Source: an uncultured Eubacteriales bacterium
Lineage (GTDB): Bacteria; Bacillota; Clostridia; Oscillospirales; CAG-272
Length of the DNA stretch: 64,000 nucleotides
Assembly (NCBI GenBank): GCA_934446065.1
Contig: CAKSDP010000003.1
Coordinates: 1-64,000 of the forward strand
Reading direction: 5' to 3'
A program made the position numbers and the translations under genes. Shown here in pieces: positions 1 through 8,837 of this stretch (position 1 is its first letter; each line of letters begins with the position of its first letter). Under the pieces are notes generated by a model. That model saw nothing but the letters and a program-made list of their open reading frames with translations. It had not been told where the DNA came from and did no database searches.

Positions 1-63
1 TCGTATTTTTTAATTCTGTCGAGTGTCGAAAAGCTATGTATCTTTAAGCCAAAGACCTCACGC

Positions 64-573
64 TTGTCCTCGTATTTGATACATTGGAACATTTCCGATG
101 CTTCTCTGGGCACCGAGGAGCTTGCTCATGTTGAGATGATATCGGCAATCGTTCATCAGCTCACGCGCGATCTTTCGATAGATGAGATAAAGCGGAGCGG
201 ATTTGACACGTATTTCGTGGATCACACGACGGGCATCTACCCGATCGCGGCGAGCGGTGTTCCGTTCACCTCAGCTTACACCGGTGTAAAGGGCGACGTG
301 ATCGCCGATCTGAATGAAGATTTAGCAGCAGAGCAAAAGGCTCGCGTATCATACGACAACATTCTCAGACTCATTGACGATCCCGACGTATGCGATCCCA
401 TAAGATTCCTGCGTCAGCGCGAGCTTGTGCATTATCAGCGCTTCGGCGAGGCACTCAGGATTGCACAGGACAACATGGACTATCGCAACTTCTACGGATA
501 CAATCCGGAGTTTGACCGCGCGGGGACATATCCCAAGCGCTCCGGCGGGAACTGCGGCTGCTCGAGGCAGTAG
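64..573 (+). CDS. cotJC: CotJC-like spore coat manganese catalase, 5' end incomplete or disrupted
   Basis: The protein matches the C-terminal two thirds of the CotJC / manganese-catalase family. Conserved metal-site segments are visible: GTEELAHVEM (Glu and His ligands), AAEQKAR (Glu) and ELVHYQRFGEAL (His). It ends in a Cys/Gly-rich tail, NCGCSRQ. Family members are spore coat components with a dimanganese ferritin-like fold. The frame is open to the left edge of the window, so the TTG at 64 is only a nominal start. The usual N-terminal segment, with the first Mn-ligand Glu and a YLSQRY-like motif, is not readable in this frame. A similar SLSQR string appears in the next frame just upstream, which suggests a frameshift near 60-75 or edge damage. 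Family assignment is firm; integrity is doubtful. Confidence 0.75.
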   Translation: MSSYLIHWNISDASLGTEELAHVEMISAIVHQLTRDLSIDEIKRSGFDTYFVDHTTGIYPIAASGVPFTSAYTGVKGDVIADLNEDLAAEQKARVSYDNILRLIDDPDVCDPIRFLRQRELVHYQRFGEALRIAQDNMDYRNFYGYNPEFDRAGTYPKRSGGNCGCSRQ

Positions 574-634
574 AGCTTTGATCTGCACGCCGACGTAAAG
601 CGGCGGTTGCGACATCATAAAACGCACTTACCCG

Positions 635-673
635 GAGGGGTGGCACAGACGCTTGTGCCGCCCCTCTTTTTTG
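635..673 (+). terminator. Intrinsic terminator after the CotJC-like gene
   Basis: A 14-bp stem (635-648 with 653-666, one G:T near the middle and one at the loop) with a 4-base loop is followed directly by six T. It closes transcription from the gene ending at 573 before the BMP promoter. Confidence 0.9.
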
Positions 674-764
674 TTATATCAAATTATGAAAGCGGTATTA
701 ACACATACAGGATATACAGCACAAAATTTTGAAAATTTGCGTCGCTATTTCATTTGATTTGCTA

Positions 765-793
765 TTGAAATTTGTCAAATTATAATGTATAAT
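765..793 (+). promoter_or_regulatory. Sigma-A-type promoter of the BMP importer operon
   Basis: TTGAAA at 765-770, a 17-base spacer and TATAAT at 788-793 form a near-consensus promoter. A second TATAAT lies 7 bases upstream (781-786) but has no well-spaced -35. The leader from about 800 to the start codon is near 80 bases. It contains a 6-bp hairpin (836-841 with 852-857) just before the AGGAGGA ribosome-binding site at 866-872. The leader does not resemble a purine riboswitch. Confidence 0.75.
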
Positions 794-879
794 GTTGTTG
801 TTATTTGTTTTTGCTGTTGCAAAAACCACTCTTAAGCCTGTTTATTTTACGACAGGCAAATTTTCAGGAGGAATTCAAA

Positions 880-2169
880 ATGGCAAAGAAAATTCTGGCG
901 CTTCTTCTCGCTTGTGTCATGGTTCTTGCTGTTGTCGGATGCGGCAAGAGCGACGACAACAACGGCGACTCGACCAACACCGCCGCTTCTACCGGCAATG
1001 TTACCGGTACCGATAATTCCGGCGACAAGGTCACCGTACCCGCAGATTTCAAGGTCGGTTTCATCTACATCGGCGATGAGAACGAGGGTTACACTCTCGC
1101 TCACTACAACGGTGCCAAGGAAATGATGCAGACCCTCGGCGTTCCCGAGAGCCAGTGCATCTTCAAGTGGGGCATTCCCGACGACGGTTCCTACGACGCT
1201 GCTGTTGACCTTGCCGAGGCAGGATGCAACATCATCTTCGCTAACAGCTTCGGTCACGAGGACGGCGTTCTTCAGGCTGCAAAAGAGTATCCTGATATCG
1301 AGTTCTGCCACGCTACCGGTTACAAGGCTGCTTCCAGCGGACTCAAGAATATGCACAACGCATTCACCGCTGTTTACGAGAGCCGTTACATTGCAGGCGT
1401 TCTCGCAGGCTGCAAGCTCAACGAGATGATCGAGGCCGGCACCATCACTGCTGATGAGGCTAAGGTCGGCTACGTCGGCGCATTCTCCTTTGCTGAGGTT
1501 AAGTCCGGTTTCACCTCCTTCTACCTCGGTATGAAGTCCGTTTGCCCGACTGTTAAAATGGAAGTTAAGTACACCGGTTCTTGGGGCAACCAGGCTCTCG
1601 AGAAGGAGACCGCTGAGGCTCTCATCTCCCAGGGCTGCGTTCTTGTAAGCCAGCACGCTGACACCACCGGCGCCGCTGTTGCCTGCGAGGCTCAGAAGGT
1701 CTACAACGTAGGTTACAACGTTTCCATGATCGACGCTGCTCCCAACTACGCTATTACTTCCGCATCCATCAACTGGGGTCCGTATGTGACCTACGCAGTT
1801 GAGTGCGCACTCAAGGGCGAGGAGTTCCCGTCCGACTGGTGCAAGGGCTTCTCTGACGGTGCTGTTCGCATCACCGAGGTCAACAAGAAGGCTTTCGCAT
1901 CCGAGGAGTCTTACAACAACGCTATGGCTAAGGCTACCGAGGCAGAGGATGCTATCAAGGCAGGCACTCTCCACGTATTCGACACCAAGAACTGGACTGT
2001 TGACGGCAAGACCATCACCTCTACCAAGGATATCGAGGGATACAACGGACTTGAGTACATCAAGACCGAGGGCGACGTCTCCTACTTCCAGGAGTCCACT
2101 CTCGCTTCCGCTCCTTCTTTCGCATTCATCATCGACGGTATTACCGAGCTTAACCAGAACTTTGGTTGA
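880..2169 (+). CDS. BMP-family nucleoside-binding lipoprotein of an ABC importer
   Basis: This 429-residue secreted lipoprotein has a Lys-rich start, a hydrophobic signal and a lipobox (LAVVGCG, lipidated Cys near residue 22). A Ser/Thr/Asn/Gly linker follows, then a BMP/PnrA-type periplasmic-binding fold (KVGFIYIGDENEGYT near residue 50 onward). BMP proteins feeding an ATPase and two permeases of this kind usually bind purine or other nucleosides; the ligand here is inferred. The ATG at 880 is chosen because a strong AGGAGGA lies 7 bases upstream and the signal peptide begins there. It heads a four-gene operon, and a hairpin after the stop probably makes it more abundant than the membrane parts. 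Confidence 0.93.
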   Translation: MAKKILALLLACVMVLAVVGCGKSDDNNGDSTNTAASTGNVTGTDNSGDKVTVPADFKVGFIYIGDENEGYTLAHYNGAKEMMQTLGVPESQCIFKWGIPDDGSYDAAVDLAEAGCNIIFANSFGHEDGVLQAAKEYPDIEFCHATGYKAASSGLKNMHNAFTAVYESRYIAGVLAGCKLNEMIEAGTITADEAKVGYVGAFSFAEVKSGFTSFYLGMKSVCPTVKMEVKYTGSWGNQALEKETAEALISQGCVLVSQHADTTGAAVACEAQKVYNVGYNVSMIDAAPNYAITSASINWGPYVTYAVECALKGEEFPSDWCKGFSDGAVRITEVNKKAFASEESYNNAMAKATEAEDAIKAGTLHVFDTKNWTVDGKTITSTKDIEGYNGLEYIKTEGDVSYFQESTLASAPSFAFIIDGITELNQNFG

Positions 2170-2191
2170 TTTATGAATTCAACCTGGCTGT

Positions 2192-2220
2192 ATAAGGCGG
2201 AGTCATTGGCTCCGCCTTAT
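2192..2220 (+). terminator. Intercistronic attenuator between binding protein and transporter genes
   Basis: An 11-bp perfect stem (2192-2202 with 2210-2220, 7-base loop) is followed by T-rich but not uninterrupted sequence. It is typical of binding-protein operons, where partial termination or mRNA stabilisation raises binding-protein expression over the ATPase and permeases. Confidence 0.7.
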
Positions 2221-2309
2221 GCGGTTTATTTCTGCTGTTTCTTTTTCTTGTCATTTCAGCTGTGATCGGAAAAAGACGCAGTAAAATTTCTACAAAAGAG
2301 GTGCCGCCC

Positions 2310-3842
2310 GTGTCCGAAAACTACGCAATTGAGCTACGCCACATCACCAAGAAATTCGGAACTATCGTTGCAAACAACGATGTTTCGCTCACCCTGAAGC
2401 ACGGTGAGATCCTTTCCCTGCTCGGTGAGAACGGCAGTGGCAAAACCACGCTTATGAATATGCTTGCCGGAATCTACTACCCCGACGAGGGACAGATCCT
2501 GCTTGACGGCAAAGAGGTAAGCATTCGCTCGCCGAAGGATTCTCTCGATCTCGGCATCGGCATGATCCATCAGCACTACAAGCTTGTTGAGCTGTTCTCT
2601 GCCGCCGAGAATATTGCGCTGTGCAGCGGTGAGACGAAGTACGATCTGCGCCGTGTTTCCGAAAAGGTTCGGGAGATATGCGATAAATACGGTTTTGAGC
2701 TTGATCCGTCGAAGAAGATCTACAATATGTCGGTCTCCGAGAAGCAGACAGTGGAGATCCTCAAAGTCCTTTACCGCAACGCCGAGATCCTCATTCTTGA
2801 TGAGCCGACGGCGGTGCTTACGCCTCAGGAGACCGAAAAGCTCTTCTCCGTTCTGCGCAACATGAAGCGCGACGGAAAAGCCATCATCATAATCACTCAC
2901 AAGCTTCACGAAGTCCTCTCGATCTCCGACAGAGTTTCCGTTCTCCGCAAGGGCGCGTACATCGGCACTGTTCACACGTCCGACGCGACGGCAGCCTCAC
3001 TTACGGAGATGATGGTGGGCGAGAAAGTCGCGCTCAACATTGACAGACCCGAGCCGGAAAATCAGGTGGAGCGTCTGTCGATACAGAATCTCACCGTGCT
3101 CAGAAACGACGGGGTAAAGCTGCTCGACGACGTTTCGCTTACCGTAAACTCCGGCGAGATCCTCGGAATCGCGGGAATTGCGGGAAGCGGTCAGAAGGAG
3201 CTTCTCGAATCGGTCGCGGGACTTCAGCCTGTTGAGAGCGGTCACATAAACTACATGAATCCCGTCTCAGGTGCGACGGAGGAGCTTATCGGCAAGACGC
3301 CGCTTCAGATACGCAATCTCGGCGTCAGGCTTTCCTTCGTTCCCGAGGACAGGCTCGGTATGGGACTTGTCGGAAACATGGACGTTGCCGACAACATGAT
3401 GCTGCGCAGCTACCGCTCCGGTATCTCGATGTTCACCAACCGCAAGGCGCCCAAGGCGCTTGCCGAGCAGATCATAGATCAGCTCAAGATAATCACCCCC
3501 GGTGTATCGACGCCTGTACGCCGTCTGTCCGGCGGTAATGTACAGAAGGTTCTCGTCGGACGCGAGATCGCCTGTTCGCCCACGGTCCTCATGGCGGCAT
3601 ATCCCGTCAGAGGTCTTGACATCAACTCGTCTTACATGATCTACAATCTTCTGAACGATCAGAAGAAGGCGGGTGTTGCGGTCGTATATGTCGGAGAGGA
3701 TCTTGACGTTCTCGTTGATCTGTGCGACAGGATCGCGGTCATCTGCGGCGGACGCATCAGTGCGATACTCGACGGACGCAAAACGACCAAGGAAGAGGTC
3801 GGTTACTACATGATGAAGCACGGACAGGAGGATGCCATATGA
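2310..3842 (+). CDS. ABC importer ATP-binding protein, two nucleotide-binding domains (NupO/RnsA type)
   Basis: A 510-residue cytoplasmic ATPase with two fused ABC domains. Domain 1 has Walker A GENGSGKTT (residues 39-47), an atypical signature MSVSEKQ and Walker B ILILDEPTA. Domain 2 has a degenerate Walker A (GIAGSGQKE), a full signature LSGGNVQKV and a degenerate Walker B (LMAAYPVRGLD). This asymmetry is normal for the sugar/nucleoside (RbsA, NupO, RnsA) branch. The GTG at 2310 is preferred over upstream in-frame starts because AGAGGTG lies just before it. Its stop overlaps the next start in an ATGA, so translation is coupled to the permease. Confidence 0.93.
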   Translation: MSENYAIELRHITKKFGTIVANNDVSLTLKHGEILSLLGENGSGKTTLMNMLAGIYYPDEGQILLDGKEVSIRSPKDSLDLGIGMIHQHYKLVELFSAAENIALCSGETKYDLRRVSEKVREICDKYGFELDPSKKIYNMSVSEKQTVEILKVLYRNAEILILDEPTAVLTPQETEKLFSVLRNMKRDGKAIIIITHKLHEVLSISDRVSVLRKGAYIGTVHTSDATAASLTEMMVGEKVALNIDRPEPENQVERLSIQNLTVLRNDGVKLLDDVSLTVNSGEILGIAGIAGSGQKELLESVAGLQPVESGHINYMNPVSGATEELIGKTPLQIRNLGVRLSFVPEDRLGMGLVGNMDVADNMMLRSYRSGISMFTNRKAPKALAEQIIDQLKIITPGVSTPVRRLSGGNVQKVLVGREIACSPTVLMAAYPVRGLDINSSYMIYNLLNDQKKAGVAVVYVGEDLDVLVDLCDRIAVICGGRISAILDGRKTTKEEVGYYMMKHGQEDAI

Positions 3843-4972
3843 CTGAGATTAAGGCTAAGAAAGAACCGCTTATCCGTATTGCCAAACGCTCCTCCGTATC
3901 TCTCGGACGTGCGATCGCAGTACGCGCGGCAGCGATCGTTATGGCGCTTCTCGTCTGTGCCGTACTCATATTCTTTGTGACGGGGCTCAACCCGCTTGAC
4001 GTTTACAAGGCGATGTTCACCGGTGCGTTCGGCACGAAACGGCGTATGTGGATCACGTTCCGCGACTCCGCAATTCTCCTGTGCGCGGCGCTCGCCGTGA
4101 CACCCGCATTCCGGATGAAATTCTGGAACATCGGCGCCGAGGGGCAGATCCTCATGGGCGGTGCTGCTACCGCTGCCGTGATGATCCACTTCGGCGCAAA
4201 CATTCCGGCATGGCAGCTTTTCGCGCTGATGATCGTATGCAGCCTTGCGGCAGGCATGATATGGGGTCTTATACCCGCATTTTTCAAGGCATTCTGGAAC
4301 ACGAACGAGACGCTGTTCACCCTTATGATGAACTACGTTGCGATACAGTTCGTATCATACCTCTCGATCAAGTGGGAGGCGGTCAAGGGCTGCGGCTCGA
4401 TCGGCATAATCAACGGCGACACCTCCGCCGGCTGGATCTCGTCGTCGTTCCTTCCCGGAATTTTCGGACGAGTCAATTACAGCATCAGCGTCGGCATCGT
4501 ACTTATTCTGACACTGCTCGTTTACATCTACATGAAATTCACGAAGCACGGCTACGAGATAGCCGTGGTCGGTGAGAGCGAGAACACCGCAAAATACGCC
4601 GGTATCAACGTCCGCAAGGTCATGCTGCGCACGATGGCGATATCCGGTGCGGTATGCGGACTCACGGGACTTTTAGTTGTATCCGGTTCGTCTCACACGC
4701 TCTCGACCGTAACGGCAGGCGGCAACGGTTTTACCGCGATCATGGTATCATGGCTTGCAAAGTTCAATCCGCTGTTCATGATTCTGATATCGCTCTTTCT
4801 GACGTTCCTCGGCAAAGGCGCGGCACAGATCGCGAGCCAGTTCAATCTCAATGAATCCGCGTCCGAGATAATCACGGGCGTCATCCTGTTCTTCATCATC
4901 GGATCGGAATTCTTCCTCAACTACAAGATCATAATAGGCCGCAGCAACAAAGCTTCAAAGGAGGGGGAATAA
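3839..4972 (+). CDS. ABC importer permease (NupP type), BMP operon
   Basis: A 377-residue integral membrane protein with about 8-10 hydrophobic segments and the NIGAEGQILMG motif characteristic of branched-chain/ribose/nucleoside importer permeases (BPD_transp_2). Family relatives form the membrane channel with a second, dissimilar permease. The start ATG at 3839 overlaps the upstream stop and is preceded by AGGAGG. An in-frame upstream extension reads through the ATPase gene and is not real. Its stop TAA shares a base with the next ATG. Confidence 0.92.
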   Translation: MTEIKAKKEPLIRIAKRSSVSLGRAIAVRAAAIVMALLVCAVLIFFVTGLNPLDVYKAMFTGAFGTKRRMWITFRDSAILLCAALAVTPAFRMKFWNIGAEGQILMGGAATAAVMIHFGANIPAWQLFALMIVCSLAAGMIWGLIPAFFKAFWNTNETLFTLMMNYVAIQFVSYLSIKWEAVKGCGSIGIINGDTSAGWISSSFLPGIFGRVNYSISVGIVLILTLLVYIYMKFTKHGYEIAVVGESENTAKYAGINVRKVMLRTMAISGAVCGLTGLLVVSGSSHTLSTVTAGGNGFTAIMVSWLAKFNPLFMILISLFLTFLGKGAAQIASQFNLNESASEIITGVILFFIIGSEFFLNYKIIIGRSNKASKEGE

Positions 4973-5970
4973 TGTTTTGGCAGATCATATCTAAGATTTT
5001 TACAGTCACCTTCTTTCAGAAAGCCGTGACGCAGGGCATTCCCCTTCTCTACGGTGCGACCGGCGAAATTCTCACCGAGCGCGCGGGCAACCTTAACCTC
5101 GGAATTCCCGGAATCATGTACATGGGCGGAATCGGCGGTCTTACCGGCGCATTCCTTTACGAAAAGGCGGCGTCCGAGCCGATCGGCTGGGTCGGTGTTA
5201 TAATCGCCTTTCTCTCGGCGATCATCCTTGCAATGCTCGGCGCGTTCATATACAGCTTTCTCACTGTTACGCTCCGTGCAAATCAGAACGTCTCCGGACT
5301 TGCGCTGACGACGTTCGGTGTCGGTCTCGGCAACTTTATCGGCGGCTCGCTCGCAAAGATCGGCGGCTCCGGCAGCCAGGTCACGGTTTACGTGACAGGT
5401 CAGGCGTTCCGCAAGACGATACCCGTGCTTGAGAACATACCGGTCGTAGGTCCGCTTCTCTTCTCCTACGGATTTCTGACGTATGTGGGAATTGCACTCG
5501 CGATCTACTTCTCGTGGCTCATTTCCAAGACGAGGATCGGTCTCAACCTTCGCGCTGTGGGCGAAAGCCCGTCCACGGCTGACACAGCCGGCGTAAATGT
5601 CACGCGCTACAAGTACGTATTCACGATCCTCGGCGGTGCGATCAGCGGAATCGGCGGTCTGTACTTCGTCATGGAATACCTCGGCGGAACGTGGCAGAAC
5701 AACGGCTTCGGCGACCGCGGCTGGCTTGCGATCGCGCTTGTAATATTCGCGCTGTGGAAGCCGGCGAGATCCATCTGGGGTTCGTTCCTGTTCGGCGGTC
5801 TTTACATTCTGTTTGCCTATCTTCCGATCGGCGACGCGTCGCAGGAGATCTTCAAGATGCTCCCTTACGTCGTAACGATCGTGGTGCTTGTAATAACGAG
5901 TCTCCGCAAGAAGCGCGAGCAGCAGCCCCCGGCAAGTCTCGGTCTTCCCTATTTCCGCGAGGAAAGATAA
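4972..5970 (+). CDS. ABC importer permease (NupQ type), BMP operon
   Basis: The second permease, 332 residues and strongly hydrophobic. Its conserved ERAGNLNLGIPGIMYMG segment near residues 31-47 is the counterpart of the coupling/EAA-like region in nucleoside and ribose importers. It pairs with the permease immediately upstream (TAATG overlap) and ends the operon before a strong terminator. Binding protein, double ATPase and two permeases together make a complete importer. Confidence 0.92.
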   Translation: MFWQIISKIFTVTFFQKAVTQGIPLLYGATGEILTERAGNLNLGIPGIMYMGGIGGLTGAFLYEKAASEPIGWVGVIIAFLSAIILAMLGAFIYSFLTVTLRANQNVSGLALTTFGVGLGNFIGGSLAKIGGSGSQVTVYVTGQAFRKTIPVLENIPVVGPLLFSYGFLTYVGIALAIYFSWLISKTRIGLNLRAVGESPSTADTAGVNVTRYKYVFTILGGAISGIGGLYFVMEYLGGTWQNNGFGDRGWLAIALVIFALWKPARSIWGSFLFGGLYILFAYLPIGDASQEIFKMLPYVVTIVVLVITSLRKKREQQPPASLGLPYFREER

Positions 5971-5981
5971 AAATTCAGGAT

Positions 5982-6020
5982 AAAGAGTCTGTGCAGATCT
6001 ATCTGCGCAGGCTCTTTTCT
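5982..6020 (+). terminator. Intrinsic terminator of the BMP importer operon
   Basis: A 16-bp stem with two G:T pairs (5982-5997 with 6002-6017) and a 4-base loop, followed by TTCTATTTC. It lies 11 bases after the permease stop. Confidence 0.85.
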
Positions 6021-6067
6021 ATTTCTTGGATTCTCTGAATATAATATAGGGAATAAACGTAAAGGTT

Positions 6068-8767
6068 GTGATAAAAATTAACGGGTACTTATTTTCGGGC
6101 GGACGCCGCAAGGAAAAGAGGGATTCGCTGCGGTTGTCGGTCACCGGGATCACGGACGCTGCCGTCCCGGCAATGCGTAAAAAATACGGCTCAAACGCAA
6201 TCACAAGGAAAAAGCGCAGGGGATTCTTCTCGCACTTCATCTCAAACTTCAACGATCCGATAATCAAGATCCTGCTCGGGGCGCTTGTGCTGAACGTGAT
6301 CTTCTCGATGCGGCACGACAATCTCCCGGAGACAATAGGCGTTGCGGCGGCTGTGCTGATCGCGACCGTAGTCTCTACCGTATCGGAATACAGCTCTTCC
6401 CTTGCGGCGGAGCGGCTGAACGATTCCGAGGAGGAATTCTGTTTTGTCAGGCGCGGAGAGGTAAAGCAAATACCGACAGACGAGATCGTGGTCGGCGACG
6501 TAGTTCTGCTGCGCGCCGGAATGCGTATTCCGTGCGACGGTGCGATGATATCGGGCGGCATTGTCTGCGACGAATCGGCGCTGACTGGCGAGGGGGTCGA
6601 GAAGAAAAAGGTCCGCACCGATCCTGCGGCGCTGCTCGCAAAATACGGCGAGACTGACGCGTCGATCGACACAGACGAGCGGGGGCTTGTTTTCCGCGGG
6701 GCGACCGTACTCGGCGGCGAGGGTGAATGTGTTGCCGTACGAACGGGCGACAGAACAATGTACGGCTCGGTCGCAGCGGGGCTTGAGAAGGAAGCGCCCG
6801 AAAGTCCGCTGAAGCGCCGACTCGGCGTACTCGCGCGGGAGATCAGCTTTATCGGATACATCGCGGCGGCGATGGTGGCGATATCGTACCTGTTCAACGT
6901 ATTTTTCATCGACAACAGGATGAACATTGCGGCGGCGCTCGCAAGTATGCAAAACATTCCCTATCTCATGCACGAGCTTCTGTGTGCGCTGACGCTTGCG
7001 GTATCTATCCTCGTTGTCGCCGTCCCCGAGGGACTGCCGATGATGATAACGGTAGTACTCTCGTCGAACATGAAGCGGATGCTGCGTCACGGTGTACTTG
7101 TAAAGCGCATGGTCGGGATCGAGACTGCGGGCAGCATGAATATACTCTTCACCGACAAGACAGGCACGCTGACCGAGGGGAAAATGGCGGTCAGCTCTGT
7201 CGTCAGCGGCGACGGCGAGTTCGGCACGTTCGCGCAGATGAACCGCGCAAAGGCATTGGCACGGCATCTGAGCGTATCCTCATCAGCGCTTCCGTCAGAG
7301 GGCTCGCACAACTCCGCCGACACGGCTATCAGCCGATTTTTCGGGGCGAAGAAGGTCGGCGGTCACGAAGTTGTCGGGAGGATACCGTTTGAATCCGCGA
7401 ACAGGTTTGCGGCGGTCTGCGTGTCAGGTGATGAGGGGTGTGTGACGTTCGTTCGCGGGGCGCCCGAGATAATTTTCGCCCGCTCGGTGAAATATCTGTC
7501 CTCTGACGGCACGGTGCTGCCTATGAATGACGCTGTCCTCGCGAGGATCAAACGTTTGTGGCACGATGGCGCCGCGCACGGGAAACGCGTGATCGCATCG
7601 GCGGAGCTTGCCGGGAACGCGCTGTCCGACATACACGCGAAAGCCATACCCGAGCTTATATTCTGCGGGTTGTATTTTCTTGAGGACAGACTGCGGAGCG
7701 ATGCGGCAAAGGCGGTGCGGACCGCACGAAGAGCGGGGATCCACATCATAATGATGACAGGCGACAACAAGGTGACAGCCGAGGCGATCGCCCGCGAATG
7801 CGGCATACTTGATAGCGGAGGGCTGTCTTTCACTGGTGAGGATATCGCAAAAATGAGCGATGAGGAGATCACGGCAAAGCTCCCGAGAATCGCGGTAATC
7901 GCGCGCGCACTGCCGACCGACAAGCTGCGGCTTGTGACTCTCGCGCAAAGCGCGGGATTTATCTGCGGAATGACCGGTGACGGCATAAATGATGCTCCAT
8001 CCCTCAGATCAGCCGACGTCGGCTTTGCGATGGGAAGCGGGACGGACGTGGCAAAGGAAGCCGGAGATATCGTGATAACCGACGACAGTTTTGCGTCGAT
8101 CGTTCGCGCTGTACTGTACGGCAGGACGATATTCCGCAGCATACGCAAATTCATAATGTTTCAGCTGACGATGAATCTTTGCGCAACGGCGATCTCATTT
8201 ATCGGACCGTTTGTCGGGATCGAGGCGCCTGTGACGATAATTCAGATGCTCTGGGTGAACATAATCATGGATACGCTCGGTGCGCTCGCCTTTGCAGGAG
8301 AAGCGCCGCAGGAGCGGTATATGCACCGTCCTCCCCTTCCGCCGGACGAAAAGATCCTCTCGCGCGGGATGATACTCACGATATTACTCAGCGCGGAATA
8401 CACGATAGCTTTGTCGCTTACGTTTCTGCTCTCTCCGACGATCCGCGCGATATTCGGGCGAAGTGAGGTGTACTTCCTCACGGCGTTCTTTGCGCTGTTC
8501 ATATTCTGCGGAATAGGCATGAGCTTTAACTCACGCACTCCGTCCGCAAATCCACTTCGGGCGCTTAGAAAAAACAAGCCGTTCATCATTATCATGACTG
8601 CGGTCGCGGCAGTCCAGCTTGCTCTCGTCTACTTCGGCGGCGAGGTCTTCAGATGCACTCCGCTCGACGCCCGCGATCTTGCGGCAACTGCTCTTGCGGC
8701 GTTCACCGTGATCCCTGTCGGCACGATAATCAAGCAGTTCACCATGCGGGGCGACAGCGGTCTGTAA
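6068..8767 (+). CDS. Calcium-type cation-transporting P-type ATPase (PMCA-like, P2B)
   Basis: An 899-residue membrane pump. A cation-ATPase N domain is followed by the A-domain loop (CDESALTGE), a PEGLP motif in M4 near residue 320, phosphorylation motif DKTGTLT near 363, and hinge motif MTGDGIND near 635-642. The M6 segment contains WVNIIMDTLGALA (N and D ligands). VAVPEGLP plus the M6 sequence resembles plasma-membrane Ca2+ pumps more than SERCA types, so Ca2+ (possibly Mn2+) export is the likely role. GTG at 6068 is the furthest start; only a short AAAGG precedes it, with poor spacing, so the first ~25 residues are uncertain. The gene stands alone between a terminator and a new promoter. 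Confidence 0.88.
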   Translation: MIKINGYLFSGGRRKEKRDSLRLSVTGITDAAVPAMRKKYGSNAITRKKRRGFFSHFISNFNDPIIKILLGALVLNVIFSMRHDNLPETIGVAAAVLIATVVSTVSEYSSSLAAERLNDSEEEFCFVRRGEVKQIPTDEIVVGDVVLLRAGMRIPCDGAMISGGIVCDESALTGEGVEKKKVRTDPAALLAKYGETDASIDTDERGLVFRGATVLGGEGECVAVRTGDRTMYGSVAAGLEKEAPESPLKRRLGVLAREISFIGYIAAAMVAISYLFNVFFIDNRMNIAAALASMQNIPYLMHELLCALTLAVSILVVAVPEGLPMMITVVLSSNMKRMLRHGVLVKRMVGIETAGSMNILFTDKTGTLTEGKMAVSSVVSGDGEFGTFAQMNRAKALARHLSVSSSALPSEGSHNSADTAISRFFGAKKVGGHEVVGRIPFESANRFAAVCVSGDEGCVTFVRGAPEIIFARSVKYLSSDGTVLPMNDAVLARIKRLWHDGAAHGKRVIASAELAGNALSDIHAKAIPELIFCGLYFLEDRLRSDAAKAVRTARRAGIHIIMMTGDNKVTAEAIARECGILDSGGLSFTGEDIAKMSDEEITAKLPRIAVIARALPTDKLRLVTLAQSAGFICGMTGDGINDAPSLRSADVGFAMGSGTDVAKEAGDIVITDDSFASIVRAVLYGRTIFRSIRKFIMFQLTMNLCATAISFIGPFVGIEAPVTIIQMLWVNIIMDTLGALAFAGEAPQERYMHRPPLPPDEKILSRGMILTILLSAEYTIALSLTFLLSPTIRAIFGRSEVYFLTAFFALFIFCGIGMSFNSRTPSANPLRALRKNKPFIIIMTAVAAVQLALVYFGGEVFRCTPLDARDLAATALAAFTVIPVGTIIKQFTMRGDSGL

Positions 8768-8773
8768 AAACAA

Positions 8774-8802
8774 TTGACGCGCAATGGGATTCATGGTAAA
8801 AT
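8774..8802 (+). promoter_or_regulatory. Promoter of the RlmD-like gene pair
   Basis: TTGACG at 8774-8779, a 17-base spacer and TAAAAT at 8797-8802. Predicted transcription begins near 8809, leaving a short leader. Confidence 0.7.
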
Positions 8803-8837
8803 AACTGTATAGAATTTTTCGACGGTTGGTGAAATCA

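Noticed and set aside
800..880. Possible purine riboswitch in the importer leader
   Set aside because: The conserved junction and loop-loop sequences of purine riboswitches are not present; only a small hairpin is visible.
847..1974. 375-codon minus-strand frame over the BMP lipoprotein gene
   Set aside because: It is a mirror of strongly biased codons in a highly expressed gene, with no ribosome site or domain.
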